Origin: Ancylobacter sp. SL191
GTDB taxonomy: Bacteria; Pseudomonadota; Alphaproteobacteria; Rhizobiales; Xanthobacteraceae
Length of the DNA stretch: 64,000 bases
Assembly: GCF_026625645.1 (NCBI RefSeq)
Contig: NZ_CP113056.1
Coordinates: 2,145,001 to 2,209,000, forward strand
Reading direction: 5' to 3'
Position numbers and translations under genes: made by a program. The stretch's first letter is position 1; each line of letters begins with the position of its first letter. The notes below the pieces were generated by a model. It made no database searches. It was given only the letters and a program-made list of their open reading frames with translations, and was not told the DNA's origin. Shown here one piece after another: positions 24,756 through 33,901 of this stretch.

Positions 24756-26066
24756 ATGGCCGTAACCTATTTGAAGCGCGGCAAGCCCGCCGATGAGCGC
24801 TCGCAGGACGACCGCAAGGTTCGTGAGACGGTCGAGACCATCTTGGCCGACATTGAGGCGCGCGGCGATGTGGCGGTGCGTGAACTGTCGGAGAAGTTCG
24901 ATCGCTATTCACCGCCTACCTTCCGTCTGACGCTCAGCGATATTGAGGCGCTGATGGCGCGGGTCTCGACGCGGGATATGGAGGACATCCGTTTCGCCCA
25001 GGAGCAGGTGCGCAATTTCGCGCAGGCCCAGCGCAACTCGATGACGGATATCGAGATCGAGACGCTGCCCGGCGTTATTCTTGGCCACAGGAACATCCCG
25101 GTGCAGTCGGTCGGCTGCTACGTGCCGGGCGGCAAATTCCCGATGGTCGCCTCGGCTCACATGTCGGTGCTGACCGCCGCCGTGGCCGGCGTGCCGCGCA
25201 TCGCCGCCGCCACCCCGCCTTTCAAGGGCGAACCCAACCCGGCTGTGATTGCCGCCATGCATTTGGGGGGGGCCCACGAGATCTACGTAATGGGTGGCAT
25301 TCAGGCTATCGGCGCGCTGGCAATCGGCACCGAAACTATCGCCCCGGTCGACATGTTGGTCGGCCCCGGCAACGCCTATGTTGCCGAGGCAAAGCGCCAG
25401 CTCTATGGCCGCGTCGGCATTGACCTGTTCGCCGGTCCCACCGAGACCATGGTGATCGCCGACAATACGGTGGATGGTGAGATCTGCGCGACCGATCTGC
25501 TCGGGCAGGCGGAGCATGGCTACAATTCGCCGGCCGTTCTGGTCACCAACAGCCGCCGGCTCGCCGAGGACACCCTCGCTGAGATCGACCGCCTTCTCGC
25601 GCTATTGCCGACGGCCGATACCGCGACCAAGTCGTGGGCCGATTATGGCGAGGTCATCCTGTGCGACACCCATGAGGAGATGCTCGAGGTCGCCAACGAC
25701 ATCGCCTCCGAGCATGTCCAGGTCATGACCGACCGCGACGACTGGTATCTCGCCAACATGCACTCCTATGGCGCGCTGTTCCTCGGCGCCCGCACCAATG
25801 TCGCCAATGGCGACAAGGTGATCGGCACCAACCACACGCTGCCGACCCACAAGGCGGGGCGTTACACGGGCGGTCTCTGGGTCGGCAAGTTCCTCAAGAC
25901 GCACAGCTACCAGAAGATCACCACCGACGAGGCGGCGGCTATGATCGGGGCCTATGGCTCCCGGCTCTGCCTGCTTGAGGGCTTTGTCGGTCATGCCGAG
26001 CAGTGCAATGTGCGCGTGCGCCGCTACGGGCACAAGAACGTGCCTTATGGCGAGGCCGCGGAATGA
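24756..26066 (+). CDS. Histidinol-dehydrogenase-family enzyme, HpsN (sulfopropanediol dehydrogenase)-like paralogue
   Basis: A 436-residue HisD-family zinc/NAD dehydrogenase. Family motifs include [58 protein letters not shown] and EGFVGHAEQ, which carry the Gln/His zinc ligands and the Glu-His base pair. It is not the biosynthetic HisD: it sits in a catabolic operon with no his genes, and its GPTET and YNSPA details resemble HpsN, which oxidises 2,3-dihydroxypropane-1-sulfonate to sulfolactate in two steps. A four-electron oxidation of a primary alcohol to an acid is the likely chemistry; a sulfonate substrate is unproven. Confidence 0.78.
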   Translation: MAVTYLKRGKPADERSQDDRKVRETVETILADIEARGDVAVRELSEKFDRYSPPTFRLTLSDIEALMARVSTRDMEDIRFAQEQVRNFAQAQRNSMTDIEIETLPGVILGHRNIPVQSVGCYVPGGKFPMVASAHMSVLTAAVAGVPRIAAATPPFKGEPNPAVIAAMHLGGAHEIYVMGGIQAIGALAIGTETIAPVDMLVGPGNAYVAEAKRQLYGRVGIDLFAGPTETMVIADNTVDGEICATDLLGQAEHGYNSPAVLVTNSRRLAEDTLAEIDRLLALLPTADTATKSWADYGEVILCDTHEEMLEVANDIASEHVQVMTDRDDWYLANMHSYGALFLGARTNVANGDKVIGTNHTLPTHKAGRYTGGLWVGKFLKTHSYQKITTDEAAAMIGAYGSRLCLLEGFVGHAEQCNVRVRRYGHKNVPYGEAAE

Positions 26067-26824
26067 ATGCCGCCCTACCATCGTTCCGGCTCGACGGACG
26101 CCGGGTGCTGGTGACGGGCGCGGGGCGGGGCATCGGTCTTGCCATTGCGCAGGCCTGTGCCGCCTCCGGCGCCGAGGTTACCCTCTGCGCCCGTTCGGCG
26201 GGCGAGATCGGCGCGGCCACCGACGATTTGCGGGCGCAAGGCTTCAAAGCTGAAACAATGTCGGCCGACGTCACCGATGTGGCGGGTTTTGCCGCACTCA
26301 TCGCGGCGCGCCCCGCCTTTGATGTCTTCGTCAATAATGCCGGCATGAACCGGCCCAAGCCGCTCGCCGATGTCACGGTCGAGGATTACGACGCCGTCCT
26401 GGGGCTGAACCTTCGTAGCGCCGTGTTCGCCGCCAAGGCCGTTACCGCCGGAATGATCGAGGCGAGGCGAGGCGGATCGGTGATCAACATGTCGTCGCAG
26501 ATGGGGCATGTCGGGGCGGCCAACCGCACGATCTACTGCGCCTCGAAATGGGGGTTAGAGGGCTTCACCAAGGCGCTCGCGGTCGAACTGGCGCCGCACC
26601 GTATCCGCGTCAACACCATCTGTCCCACCTTCATCGAGTCACCGATGACCGAACCCTACTTTCGCGATCCGGTTTTCCGTTCGGACGTGCTGTCGAAGAT
26701 TCCGCTCGGTCGCATTGGGCGCGTGGACGAAGTGGCGGCGGCGGCGGTTTTCCTCGCCTCTGATGGCGCGACGCTGATGACGGGCAGCGCGCTGATGTTG
26801 GATGGGGGCTGGACAGCTCTGTGA
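26063..26824 (+). CDS. Short-chain dehydrogenase/reductase (SDR)
   Basis: A 253-residue classical SDR. It has the cofactor motif [12 protein letters not shown], the catalytic Ser in MSSQMGHVG and YCASK (Tyr/Lys), and a C-terminal MLDGGWTAL. The start overlaps the HisD-like stop by ATGA, so it is the last gene of the operon. Together with its two neighbours it gives three successive NAD(P)-linked oxidoreductases for one imported compound; gluconate-5-dehydrogenase-like enzymes are similar in size and motif set. Confidence 0.87.
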   Translation: MNAALPSFRLDGRRVLVTGAGRGIGLAIAQACAASGAEVTLCARSAGEIGAATDDLRAQGFKAETMSADVTDVAGFAALIAARPAFDVFVNNAGMNRPKPLADVTVEDYDAVLGLNLRSAVFAAKAVTAGMIEARRGGSVINMSSQMGHVGAANRTIYCASKWGLEGFTKALAVELAPHRIRVNTICPTFIESPMTEPYFRDPVFRSDVLSKIPLGRIGRVDEVAAAAVFLASDGATLMTGSALMLDGGWTAL

Positions 26825-26940
26825 CCGAAGCAGCGCTTTGCAGGCGTTGATCGCGAGTTTCAGCTTGCGAACAGGGCAGCCTCGAAACATCACGCTTCGG
26901 CGCAGCAGGACTTCTGCCGGAGCGTAGCCTCGTGCCTGTT

Positions 26941-26997
26941 CTGGAGTGCCGGAGCGAAGACGTAGTTCTCAGTTTCATCCACGTTGGTGCGCCACTT
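26941..26997. repeat. 57-base att-proximal repeat, copy 1 (pairs with 48183-48239)
   Basis: CTGGAGTGCCGGAGCGAAG and onward to GGTGCGCCACTT matches 48183-48239 at 51 of 57 positions by my alignment. Both copies end in the tRNA-derived core GGTGCGCCACTT. It marks the right end of an integrated segment. Gap 26825-27145 contains this repeat, the att copy and an integrase-end scrap, and no gene. Confidence 0.75.
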
Positions 26998-27002
26998 AAC
27001 TA
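26986..27002 (+). repeat. att site copy 2 (internal junction)
   Basis: GGTGCGCCACTTAACTA, identical to 8918-8934 in the tRNA-Arg 3' end. There is no tRNA body to its left, so this is an att duplicate and not a second tRNA. AT-rich sequence follows, then integrase-end repeat B. Confidence 0.8.
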
Positions 27003-27027
27003 AATGAAAAATAATATAAATTTAGAA

Positions 27028-27093
27028 CTCGCTCGGCGGCTCTGCGTGGTCTGAATAGCCACGGAATAGCCACCGGAACGAATGTCGGGCTTC
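27028..27093. repeat. Integrase-end repeat B (remnant of a second element)
   Basis: This 66-base segment matches 8969-9034, the end of the broken integrase, at 62 positions. Nothing else of an integrase is left here: the antiporter gene ends at 27146. It is the trace of a second, related element inserted at the same att core. Confidence 0.75.
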
Positions 27094-27145
27094 ATCCTCG
27101 AAATGCCCGCTTCGGACGCGGGACGATCTTGCCGCGGGTTTCAGT

Positions 27146-28570
27146 TCAAACGCTGATACGCCCGGTCGCCAGGGCAAAGATCGCCGTCCCGGCGCCCGCG
27201 ACCGCGGCTGCGAATAATAGCCGTTCGGGGGGCGTGAAGATCGGCTGGCCACGCTCGCGCTGTGCAAGGATGAAGAGGGCGGTGCCCGGCGCATAGATCA
27301 CCAGGGACAGGAGCAGGAACTTCAATCCGCCCGCATAGATCAGCCCGACCGTATAGAGCGTGGCGAGAGCGGCGCGAACCAGATCGGTCCAGCGCCCCTT
27401 GGGCTGCGCGGCATAGGTCTCGCCGCTCCAGGCGAGCTTGAGCGCATAGGCCGCGACCAGCAGATAGGGCAGCAGGATCATCGACGAGGTGAGCTTGAGC
27501 GCCAACAGGAAGGCCTGCTCGGCAAACAGCGTCATGATGAGGAAGAACTGGACCAGAAGATTGGTCAGCCACAGGGCCGCGAATGGCACGCCATTGCGGT
27601 TCTCCGCCGCCAGAAAGGCCGGCATGGTCTCCATTCGCGCGGCCGAGAAGAGGACTTCGGCCGCCAATAGCGACCAGGATAGATAGGCGCCGAGCACCGA
27701 GACGATGAGCCCGATGGAGATGAACACGGCGCCCCAGGGACCGACGACCGCCTGCAGCACGCCGGCCATCGACGGGTTGCGCAGGCCCGCCAGTTCCGGG
27801 CGCAGCAACACGCCATAAGACAGCATGGTCACCAGGACCAGCAGGCACAGCACGCCCAGAAAGCCCATCAGCGTCGCCAGTCCGACATCCGAGCGGCGCC
27901 GCGCATAGCGCGAATAGACGCTCGCGCCCTCAATGCCGACAAAGACGAACACCGTGACCAGCATCGTGCCCCGGACCTGGTCGAACAGGCCGCCGGCATC
28001 CGCGCCACCCCAGAAATTCGCGGCAAAGACCTCGGCCTTGAAGCCGAAGCCGACGAAGACGAGAAACAGCAGGATCGGAATGATCTTGGCGACGGTAACG
28101 ATGGTGTTGAGCGCCGCCGCCTCGCGTACGCCGCGCAGGATGAGGAAATGCACGGTCCACACGCCCAGCGACGACACCGCCACGGCGATGACGGTGTTGC
28201 CATCGCCAAAGACCGGAAACAGCGCGCCGAGCGTCGACTTGATCAGCACCCAATAGGACACATTGCCGAGGCAGCAGACGGTCCAGTAGCCCAGTGCCGA
28301 GGCGAAGCCGAGATAATTGCCGAAGCCATCCTTGGCATAGGCGAACACGCCGGCGTCGAGATCAGGCTTGCGACGCGACAGGGTCTGGAAAACGAAGGCC
28401 AGCATCAGCATGCCGCCGCCGGCGATGCCCCAGGCGATGAGGGCGCCCAGACCGCCGGTAACCCGCCCGAACGTCTGCGGCAGCGAGAAGATTCCGGCCC
28501 CGACCATGGAGCCAACCACCATGGCGGTCAGCGTCGGCAGTGCGAATTTCTGGTCCGTGGGCTGGGTCAT
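27146..28570 (-). CDS. Basic amino acid antiporter, APC superfamily (ArcD-like), second copy
   Basis: A 474-residue membrane protein with about 12 segments, of the arginine/ornithine-antiporter (APA) group. The N-terminal substrate signature is [20 protein letters not shown]. It is closely related to the product of 29901-31337 along its full length ([19 protein letters not shown] versus [19 protein letters not shown]). It is the third gene of antiporter - arginine deiminase - antiporter. AAGG stands eight bases before the ATG at 28570. A hairpin separates it from arcA. Confidence 0.86.
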   Translation of the reverse strand: MTQPTDQKFALPTLTAMVVGSMVGAGIFSLPQTFGRVTGGLGALIAWGIAGGGMLMLAFVFQTLSRRKPDLDAGVFAYAKDGFGNYLGFASALGYWTVCCLGNVSYWVLIKSTLGALFPVFGDGNTVIAVAVSSLGVWTVHFLILRGVREAAALNTIVTVAKIIPILLFLVFVGFGFKAEVFAANFWGGADAGGLFDQVRGTMLVTVFVFVGIEGASVYSRYARRRSDVGLATLMGFLGVLCLLVLVTMLSYGVLLRPELAGLRNPSMAGVLQAVVGPWGAVFISIGLIVSVLGAYLSWSLLAAEVLFSAARMETMPAFLAAENRNGVPFAALWLTNLLVQFFLIMTLFAEQAFLLALKLTSSMILLPYLLVAAYALKLAWSGETYAAQPKGRWTDLVRAALATLYTVGLIYAGGLKFLLLSLVIYAPGTALFILAQRERGQPIFTPPERLLFAAAVAGAGTAIFALATGRISV

Positions 28571-28600
28571 CCGAGCGCCTTTATGACGATGGTGGCGCTG

Positions 28601-28628
28601 CCTCCCTCTCCCCATCGGGAGAGGGAGG
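28601..28628 (-). other. Perfect 12-bp hairpin between arcA and the second antiporter
   Basis: CCTCCCTCTCCC (28601-28612) and GGGAGAGGGAGG (28617-28628) pair fully around a CATC loop. No T-run follows on either strand. It lies in the 66-base intercistronic gap, so it may reduce readthrough or protect the upstream mRNA. Similar CTCTCCC/GGGAGAG palindromes are frequent between genes in related genomes. Confidence 0.75.
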
Positions 28629-28636
28629 GGTCTCGT

Positions 28637-29878
28637 TCAGTAGTCCACCGCGTCGCGGATGATCGGGCAGGTCATGCAATGCCCGCCGCCACGCCCGCGC
28701 CCGAGCTCGGAGCCGTCAATGGTGATGACCTCGATGCCGGCCTTGCGCAGCAGTGTGTTGGCGTAGGTGTTGCGGTCATAGGCGAATACGACGCCCGGCG
28801 AGGCGCAGACGAGGTTGGCGCCCGAATCCCACTGGGTGCGCTCGCGCATATAGTCATTGCCGCCGGTATGGACGACCCGCATTTCTTTCAGGCCCAGAGC
28901 CTCGCGCACGGTCTCGACGAGGCCGCCCTTGTCCTTGCGCAGTTCGACACCGCCCTTGCCGTCCGGGCGGTAGGAGAAGCAGTCGATCTTGTCGACGATG
29001 TCCGGGTAGAGCAGCACGCAGTCGCGGTCGGCGAAGGTGAAGACCGTGTCGAGATGCATGGCCGCCCGCAGCTTCGGCATGGCGGCGATGATGACGCGCT
29101 CGGCGGCGCCCTGCGCGAACAGCGCCGCTGCCGCCTGGCTGATTGCCTGACGCGAGGTGCGCTCGCTCATGCCGATCAGCACGTTTCCCTTGCCGATCGG
29201 CATCACATCGCCGCCTTCCAACGTGGCGAGGCCCCAATCCTGCGTCGGGTCGCCCCACCACACCTTCACCTTGCCGGCGAAGTCCGGGTGGAACTTGTAG
29301 ATCGAGGTGGTGAGGATTGTCTCCTCATGCCGCGCCGGCCAGTAGAGCGGGTTGAGCGTCACGCCGCCGTAGATCCAGCAGGTGGTGTCACGGGTGTAGA
29401 GCGTGTTCGGCAGCGGCGGCAGCAGATATTCGTTTACCCCAGCTGCGTCGCGGATCAGCGCCAGCGTCTCACCGCCAATGGTTTCGGGGAATTCATAGGT
29501 CGAGAGGCCACCGATCAGCGTTTCCGCCAGCTGGCGGTTCGGCAGCCCATCGAGATAGGAGCGCACCTCATCGACGAAGCCGACGCCGATCGTGTTCGGC
29601 ACCACCTGATGGTCGAGGATCCAGGCTTTCGCCTCGGGAATGGCGACCGTCTCGGTCAGCAGGTTGTGCATCTCGACCACGTCGATGCCGCGGTCGCGCA
29701 TCTTGGTGATGAAGTCGAAATGATCGCGCTTGGCCACATCGACCCACAGCACATCGTCGAACAGCAACTGGTCGCAATTGCTGGGGGTCAGGCGCTGATG
29801 CGCGCGGCCGGGCGCGCAGACCATGACCTTGCGCAGTTGGCCGACTTCGGAGTGAACACCGAAGGGGGTTTCCATCAT
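28637..29878 (-). CDS. arcA: Arginine deiminase
   Basis: A 413-residue enzyme that hydrolyses L-arginine to L-citrulline and ammonia in the cytoplasm. The guanidine-modifying fold motifs are present: [40 protein letters not shown], and the nucleophilic Cys in [13 protein letters not shown] at the C-terminus. Two adjacent ATGs (29878, 29875) follow AGGAG. The longer frame upstream overlaps the first antiporter and is rejected. No ornithine carbamoyltransferase or carbamate kinase gene is nearby, so the usual ATP-yielding pathway is not encoded here. Confidence 0.93.
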   Translation of the reverse strand: MMETPFGVHSEVGQLRKVMVCAPGRAHQRLTPSNCDQLLFDDVLWVDVAKRDHFDFITKMRDRGIDVVEMHNLLTETVAIPEAKAWILDHQVVPNTIGVGFVDEVRSYLDGLPNRQLAETLIGGLSTYEFPETIGGETLALIRDAAGVNEYLLPPLPNTLYTRDTTCWIYGGVTLNPLYWPARHEETILTTSIYKFHPDFAGKVKVWWGDPTQDWGLATLEGGDVMPIGKGNVLIGMSERTSRQAISQAAAALFAQGAAERVIIAAMPKLRAAMHLDTVFTFADRDCVLLYPDIVDKIDCFSYRPDGKGGVELRKDKGGLVETVREALGLKEMRVVHTGGNDYMRERTQWDSGANLVCASPGVVFAYDRNTYANTLLRKAGIEVITIDGSELGRGRGGGHCMTCPIIRDAVDY

Positions 29879-29900
29879 GGGGACTCCTATGACTGGTCGA

Positions 29901-31337
29901 TCAGTGTGTGATGGTGCCGGTGAGAAGGCCGACGGCACCGACGGCCGCGGCCAAAACCGTGATGGCGAAGACAAGCAGCTCGGCGCGGGTGAACACGCGT
30001 GCCTTCTGCTCGCGGCGTGCCCAGAAGTAGAGAAGGATAGTGCCGGGCACGAACAGGACGGCCACGAGCAGCACGTATTTCAGCCCGGCGGCGACGAACA
30101 TGAACAGCGTGTAGATCACGGCGATCCAGGCGACGATCTGATCGCGGCGGCGCTCCTGTGGGGCTGCCTCATAGCCGACGCCGCTGCGCGCCAGCAGCAC
30201 GCCATAGCCGGCAACCAGCAGATAGGGCAGCAGCGAGGTCACGCTGGTCATATCCAGCATGAAGTTGAAGGCGTCGCGCGACCAGTATGTCGAGATGACG
30301 AAGAAGGAGACCACGCCATTGGTCAGCCACAGGGCGTTGGCCGGCACGCGGTTGCCGTTCTGCGCCCCGAACAGCTTCGGCATGTCCTGCGACTTGGCGG
30401 CCGCAAAGAGCACTTCGGCGCAGATCAGCGACCAGGCAAGATAGGCCCCGAGGACGGAGACCAGCACGCCGACGGAGATGAACACCGCGCCCCAATGCCC
30501 GACCACAAGCTCGAGCGCGCCCGCCAGGGACGGGTTGCCCACGCCGGCAATCGCCGCGCGCGGTGCATTGGCATAGGGCAGCATGGTCACGGCCACCATC
30601 AGGCCGGTCACGGCCACGAAGCCAAGGATGGTGGCGGTGCCGACATCCGACCGCTTCTTGGCGTAGCGCGAGTAGACGCTCGCCCCTTCGATGCCGAGGA
30701 ACACGAAGACGGTGATCAGCATGGTGTCGCGCACCTGTGCCAGCAGCGTCTTTTCCGGCATGTTCACACCGCCGAAGAAGTTCTCCGAGAACTGCGCGTA
30801 ATTGAAGAAGAACACGAAGGCGAGAATTGCCACGATCAGCGGCACGATCTTGGCGATGGTGACGATGGTGTTGATGACCGTCGCTTGCTCGATGCCGCGC
30901 AAGATCATGAAATGGAAAGACCAGATGCCGATCAGCGAGACGATGATCGCGGTGGCCGTGCTGCCGTCGCCAAATATGTCGGGGAAGAAACGCCCAAGCG
31001 TCGAGCCGATCAGCACCCAGTAGAACACGTTGCCGAGGCAGCTTCCGAGCCAGTAACCGAAGGCCGACAGGAAGCCCATATAGTCGCCGAAGCCCGCCTT
31101 GGCGTAAGCGAAGACGCCAGCGTCGATGTCGGGTCGCTTTTCCGCCAATGACTGGAACACCCGCGCCAGCATGTACATGCCGGTTCCGGCAATCGTCCAG
31201 GCGATGATCGCGCCGAACGGGCCGGTGGCGGTCGCGAAGCGGCCGGGCAGGTTGAAGATGCCGGCACCGACCATGGAGCCCACCACCACCGCGGTCAGTG
31301 TGGGAAGCGAGAGCTTGCCAGCGGAAGTGTCAGCCAT
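29901..31337 (-). CDS. Basic amino acid antiporter, APC superfamily (ArcD-like), first copy
   Basis: A 478-residue, 12-segment antiporter with [19 protein letters not shown] at the N-terminus. It is the first gene of the arginine operon, 22 bases before arcA. In classical systems ArcD exchanges arginine for ornithine; without arcB the counter-ion here may be citrulline or agmatine-like. The paralogue at 27146 suggests two exchange specificities. An operator-like palindrome lies about 60 bases upstream. Confidence 0.88.
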   Translation of the reverse strand: MADTSAGKLSLPTLTAVVVGSMVGAGIFNLPGRFATATGPFGAIIAWTIAGTGMYMLARVFQSLAEKRPDIDAGVFAYAKAGFGDYMGFLSAFGYWLGSCLGNVFYWVLIGSTLGRFFPDIFGDGSTATAIIVSLIGIWSFHFMILRGIEQATVINTIVTIAKIVPLIVAILAFVFFFNYAQFSENFFGGVNMPEKTLLAQVRDTMLITVFVFLGIEGASVYSRYAKKRSDVGTATILGFVAVTGLMVAVTMLPYANAPRAAIAGVGNPSLAGALELVVGHWGAVFISVGVLVSVLGAYLAWSLICAEVLFAAAKSQDMPKLFGAQNGNRVPANALWLTNGVVSFFVISTYWSRDAFNFMLDMTSVTSLLPYLLVAGYGVLLARSGVGYEAAPQERRRDQIVAWIAVIYTLFMFVAAGLKYVLLVAVLFVPGTILLYFWARREQKARVFTRAELLVFAITVLAAAVGAVGLLTGTITH

Positions 31338-31686
31338 ATTGCGCCTCTTGGAAAACGAGGATGCGTGGTGCGATCAACCCTATAGACCAGCAGGCTTTCC
31401 AATAAATGGGCCGGACGTCCCAATTATTGTCGCGCAATCCCAATCTTACGTCTTTTGCCGCCAAGAGCTAGCTCCTCTAAATGCTGCAAGTGCGAAGGAA
31501 AGGCCAGGTTTGCCTGGCGCGTAAAGCATGGATAATGCTCGGTAATGACGCATGAACTCTGCGTAGCCTAAGGTGGACATGCAGAGCCTCAAGAGCCCAA
31601 TCATTCCGTCCAAATGGTGGAGGGCGTCTCGCAGCCGCGGCGCTCAGGCCCTCACGGGCGATGAACATTTTCTCCGCAAGATATGG
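31338..31686. other. Promoter gap of the arginine operon, no gene seen
   Basis: This 349-base gap separates the first antiporter from the convergent-ending AraC gene. Besides the candidate operator at 31400-31429 it has a short hairpin GCCAGG-TTTG-CCTGGC at 31503-31518 near its middle. Small open frames here have no ribosome site or family match. Confidence 0.55.
31400..31429. promoter_or_regulatory. Operator-like imperfect palindrome upstream of the arginine operon
   Basis: CAATAAATGGG (31400-31410) and CCCAATTATTG (31419-31429) are inverted copies with one mismatch in 11, separated by 8 bases. The AT-rich site lies 62 bases before the first antiporter start. Which regulator binds is unknown; the AraC genes at 31687 and 32909 are candidates. 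Confidence 0.5.
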
Positions 31687-32706
31687 CTAGGCGGCGAGCC
31701 AGCGGAGCAGTTCGGCAAGGCTCGGCATGTTGCCGGAGACCATGCCGGTACCCTCGAATCCGCCTGTTCCCCGCAAGCCGATCCGGCCGGTCTCGCGCGC
31801 CTCTTTGGGCGAGATTCCGAATTCCTGGCGGAAGGCGCGGCTGAACACGGACGGGTCGGTGAAGGCCCATTGCTCGGCGATGCGCGTGATGGGACGGACA
31901 TCCAACGGGTCGAGCAGCGCGTGCCGCGCGCCCAGTAGCCGCTGCCGACGCACATAGGCCGATATGCCACCGATCGGCTCGAAGAGTCGGTAGAGCCGAG
32001 AGCGCGACACACCGAGATCCTTGCATATTGCTTCAGGGGTCAGTTCCGGCTCGGTCAGCCGGAGCCGGATCCGCCGCCGTGCCCGTTCAAGCAAAGCAAG
32101 GTCGATCGGCGCCTGCGCTTCGGCCAGGCGGTCGCGGGATGGTCGCGCGCAGGCGTCGAGGAAACAGCGCGTCGCCTCGGTGATGTGATCGAGTTCGTAG
32201 GGCTCGACCAGTGGCAGCCGGCGATCCAGCGCCAGCATCAGGTCGGCCAGCAGCGCCCCGAGGCCACTGTCGAGCGGTACGTCCAGCAGGTTGTCGAGAC
32301 AGGAACCGGCCAGAAGATCCCGCGGGACGAACAGGGTCAGAGCCCCGTCATCCTCGATCTCCGTGGTGAGTGGCCGCGCCAGCGAGTGGATGAGAGGCCG
32401 TGCTTCCGGCCGCTGATGCGCCGGCCGCCCCTCGTCGAGGTTGCATGGCAGTACGACGTACCAGTGATCGAGCACGCTTTTCTGCCAGTGCCGCCAACGT
32501 ATGAGGTGACCTTTGCGCGGCAGGCTCGTGCTGGTGAGCACGAGGCGACCGAGCGGCCAGATGCGCTGCGACATTTCGAAGGAGGTCTGCCCGTCCACGA
32601 CCGGGCGTATGTCCACAATTGCCTCATGGGCGGCGCGGAACGCCTCGAACTGCTGGTGCGGCGGCAGGCCGGCCGTGGTGAACAGGATAGGGTACACGCG
32701 CATCAT
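31687..32706 (-). CDS. AraC-family transcriptional regulator
   Basis: A 339-residue regulator: an N-terminal AraC-binding-like domain (FEAFRAAHEAIVDIRP, PLIHSLARPLTTE) and a C-terminal double helix-turn-helix (TPEAICKDLGVSRSRLYRLF; RIAEQWAFTDPSVFSRAFRQ). Two adjacent ATGs at 32706/32703 are the likely start, without a clear ribosome site; a 23-codon extension is possible. It ends about 350 bases from the arginine operon, transcribed in the same direction, and is divergent from a second AraC gene. Confidence 0.82.
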   Translation of the reverse strand: MMRVYPILFTTAGLPPHQQFEAFRAAHEAIVDIRPVVDGQTSFEMSQRIWPLGRLVLTSTSLPRKGHLIRWRHWQKSVLDHWYVVLPCNLDEGRPAHQRPEARPLIHSLARPLTTEIEDDGALTLFVPRDLLAGSCLDNLLDVPLDSGLGALLADLMLALDRRLPLVEPYELDHITEATRCFLDACARPSRDRLAEAQAPIDLALLERARRRIRLRLTEPELTPEAICKDLGVSRSRLYRLFEPIGGISAYVRRQRLLGARHALLDPLDVRPITRIAEQWAFTDPSVFSRAFRQEFGISPKEARETGRIGLRGTGGFEGTGMVSGNMPSLAELLRWLAA

Positions 32707-32908
32707 TCGGTCGGGACAGCTTCTGGCCACATGCGCTCGCAGGTTCCTCCGCCGCCGCACAGCCCAGCGTGACAACTGGACATAAGCTGTGAAAAGACGC
32801 GATAGTTTCCAACCCTAGTAAAGCAGGCGATCGAACGTCTGCGACAAGCGATGCGGCTTCGCCGGCTGCCGCTCGACATGGCTGGAAAGCCGGCGCGGAA
32901 CGCACACG

Positions 32909-33883
32909 ATGGGCGAGCGACGCCAACTGGAGCTGGATTTTCGCGCGGTGCGATCCGGCTTGGGTATCGGCGAGTTCGTGCGCTCCAGCAAAGTGCTGGG
33001 ACATGTCGACGAAGTGTTCCGCACCAAGGAGCATGGCTATCGCCGCATCGACGAGTTCACCCTGCTCCATGTGATGAATTTCGAAGTCAGCGAGCCCTAC
33101 AGCCTGACGATGGCGCGGGCCGATCTCGTCTGCATCCAGGCGACCATCGCCGGCCGCTACAGCCGCTGGATCGGCCAGCGTATGGATCTGATCAACCCGC
33201 ACATACTGCAGGTGAGCAACATCCCCCTGTCCGTATCCGATACCGATGCCGGCGCGCGGCTGCGCGGCATCCTCATCGTCTGTGAACGTAAGCACTTCAT
33301 CGACCGTTACGGGCTTAACATCGAGCGGGTGCCGCCGGCCTATCGGCCGATCTTCCTGTCGCGGGACGGAACGCCCGAAGTGCTGTCGCTACCGCTGTCG
33401 CCGGCCGGTACCGCGCTGGTGGACCAGATCGTCTCCTGCCGCTATGGCGAGCCGCTGCGCGGCATATTCGTCGGTGCGAAGACCGTCGAGATCATCTGCG
33501 ACGTGGTCTCCCAGCTGCATGGCCTGCGGCTACGCGGGGCGCCGCGCCTGATCGGCGAACAGGCGAAGTTAAAAGCCATCGAGACCGCGGCGCAGATCTA
33601 CCGGCGCGAGATCGGCGATCCTCCCACCATAGAGCAACTTGTCCGGCGTGTCGGGCTGAACCGCAATGAGTTGACCAGAGGCTTCCGCGACATCTTTGGG
33701 GTCACACCCCACGTCTACGCGCATACGCGCCGCATGGAACGGGCGCAGGAACTGCTGCGCGGAGGCGAACTCTCCATCAGCGAGGTCGCCCGGCGGGTCG
33801 GCTATGAAGGCTATTCCAGCTTCGCGCGCGCCTATCATGCGCATTACGGGCGCGCGCCGTCACCTGCCGATCCGGGCGGGTAG
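32909..33883 (+). CDS. AraC-family transcriptional regulator
   Basis: A 324-residue regulator. The C-terminal DNA-binding domain carries TIEQLVRRVGLNRNELTRGF and EVARRVGYEGYSSFARAYHA. The N-terminal 200 residues are a ligand or dimer domain that I do not recognise more precisely. It is divergent from the AraC gene at 31687 (gap 32707-32908) and ends 18 bases from the convergent MHS transporter. Its target may be that transporter or the arginine operon. Confidence 0.84.
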   Translation: MGERRQLELDFRAVRSGLGIGEFVRSSKVLGHVDEVFRTKEHGYRRIDEFTLLHVMNFEVSEPYSLTMARADLVCIQATIAGRYSRWIGQRMDLINPHILQVSNIPLSVSDTDAGARLRGILIVCERKHFIDRYGLNIERVPPAYRPIFLSRDGTPEVLSLPLSPAGTALVDQIVSCRYGEPLRGIFVGAKTVEIICDVVSQLHGLRLRGAPRLIGEQAKLKAIETAAQIYRREIGDPPTIEQLVRRVGLNRNELTRGFRDIFGVTPHVYAHTRRMERAQELLRGGELSISEVARRVGYEGYSSFARAYHAHYGRAPSPADPGG

Positions 33884-33901
33884 CGCCACGAAGGACGTGG
33901 C

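Noticed and set aside
24756..26066. Calling the HisD-like gene hisD or hpsN outright
   Set aside because: No histidine biosynthesis genes are adjacent, and the sulfonate context of hps loci is missing; only the superfamily and closest type are supported.
26986..27002. Second tRNA gene at the internal att site
   Set aside because: Only the last nine bases of the tRNA are present; no acceptor 5' strand, D-arm or anticodon arm lies to the left.
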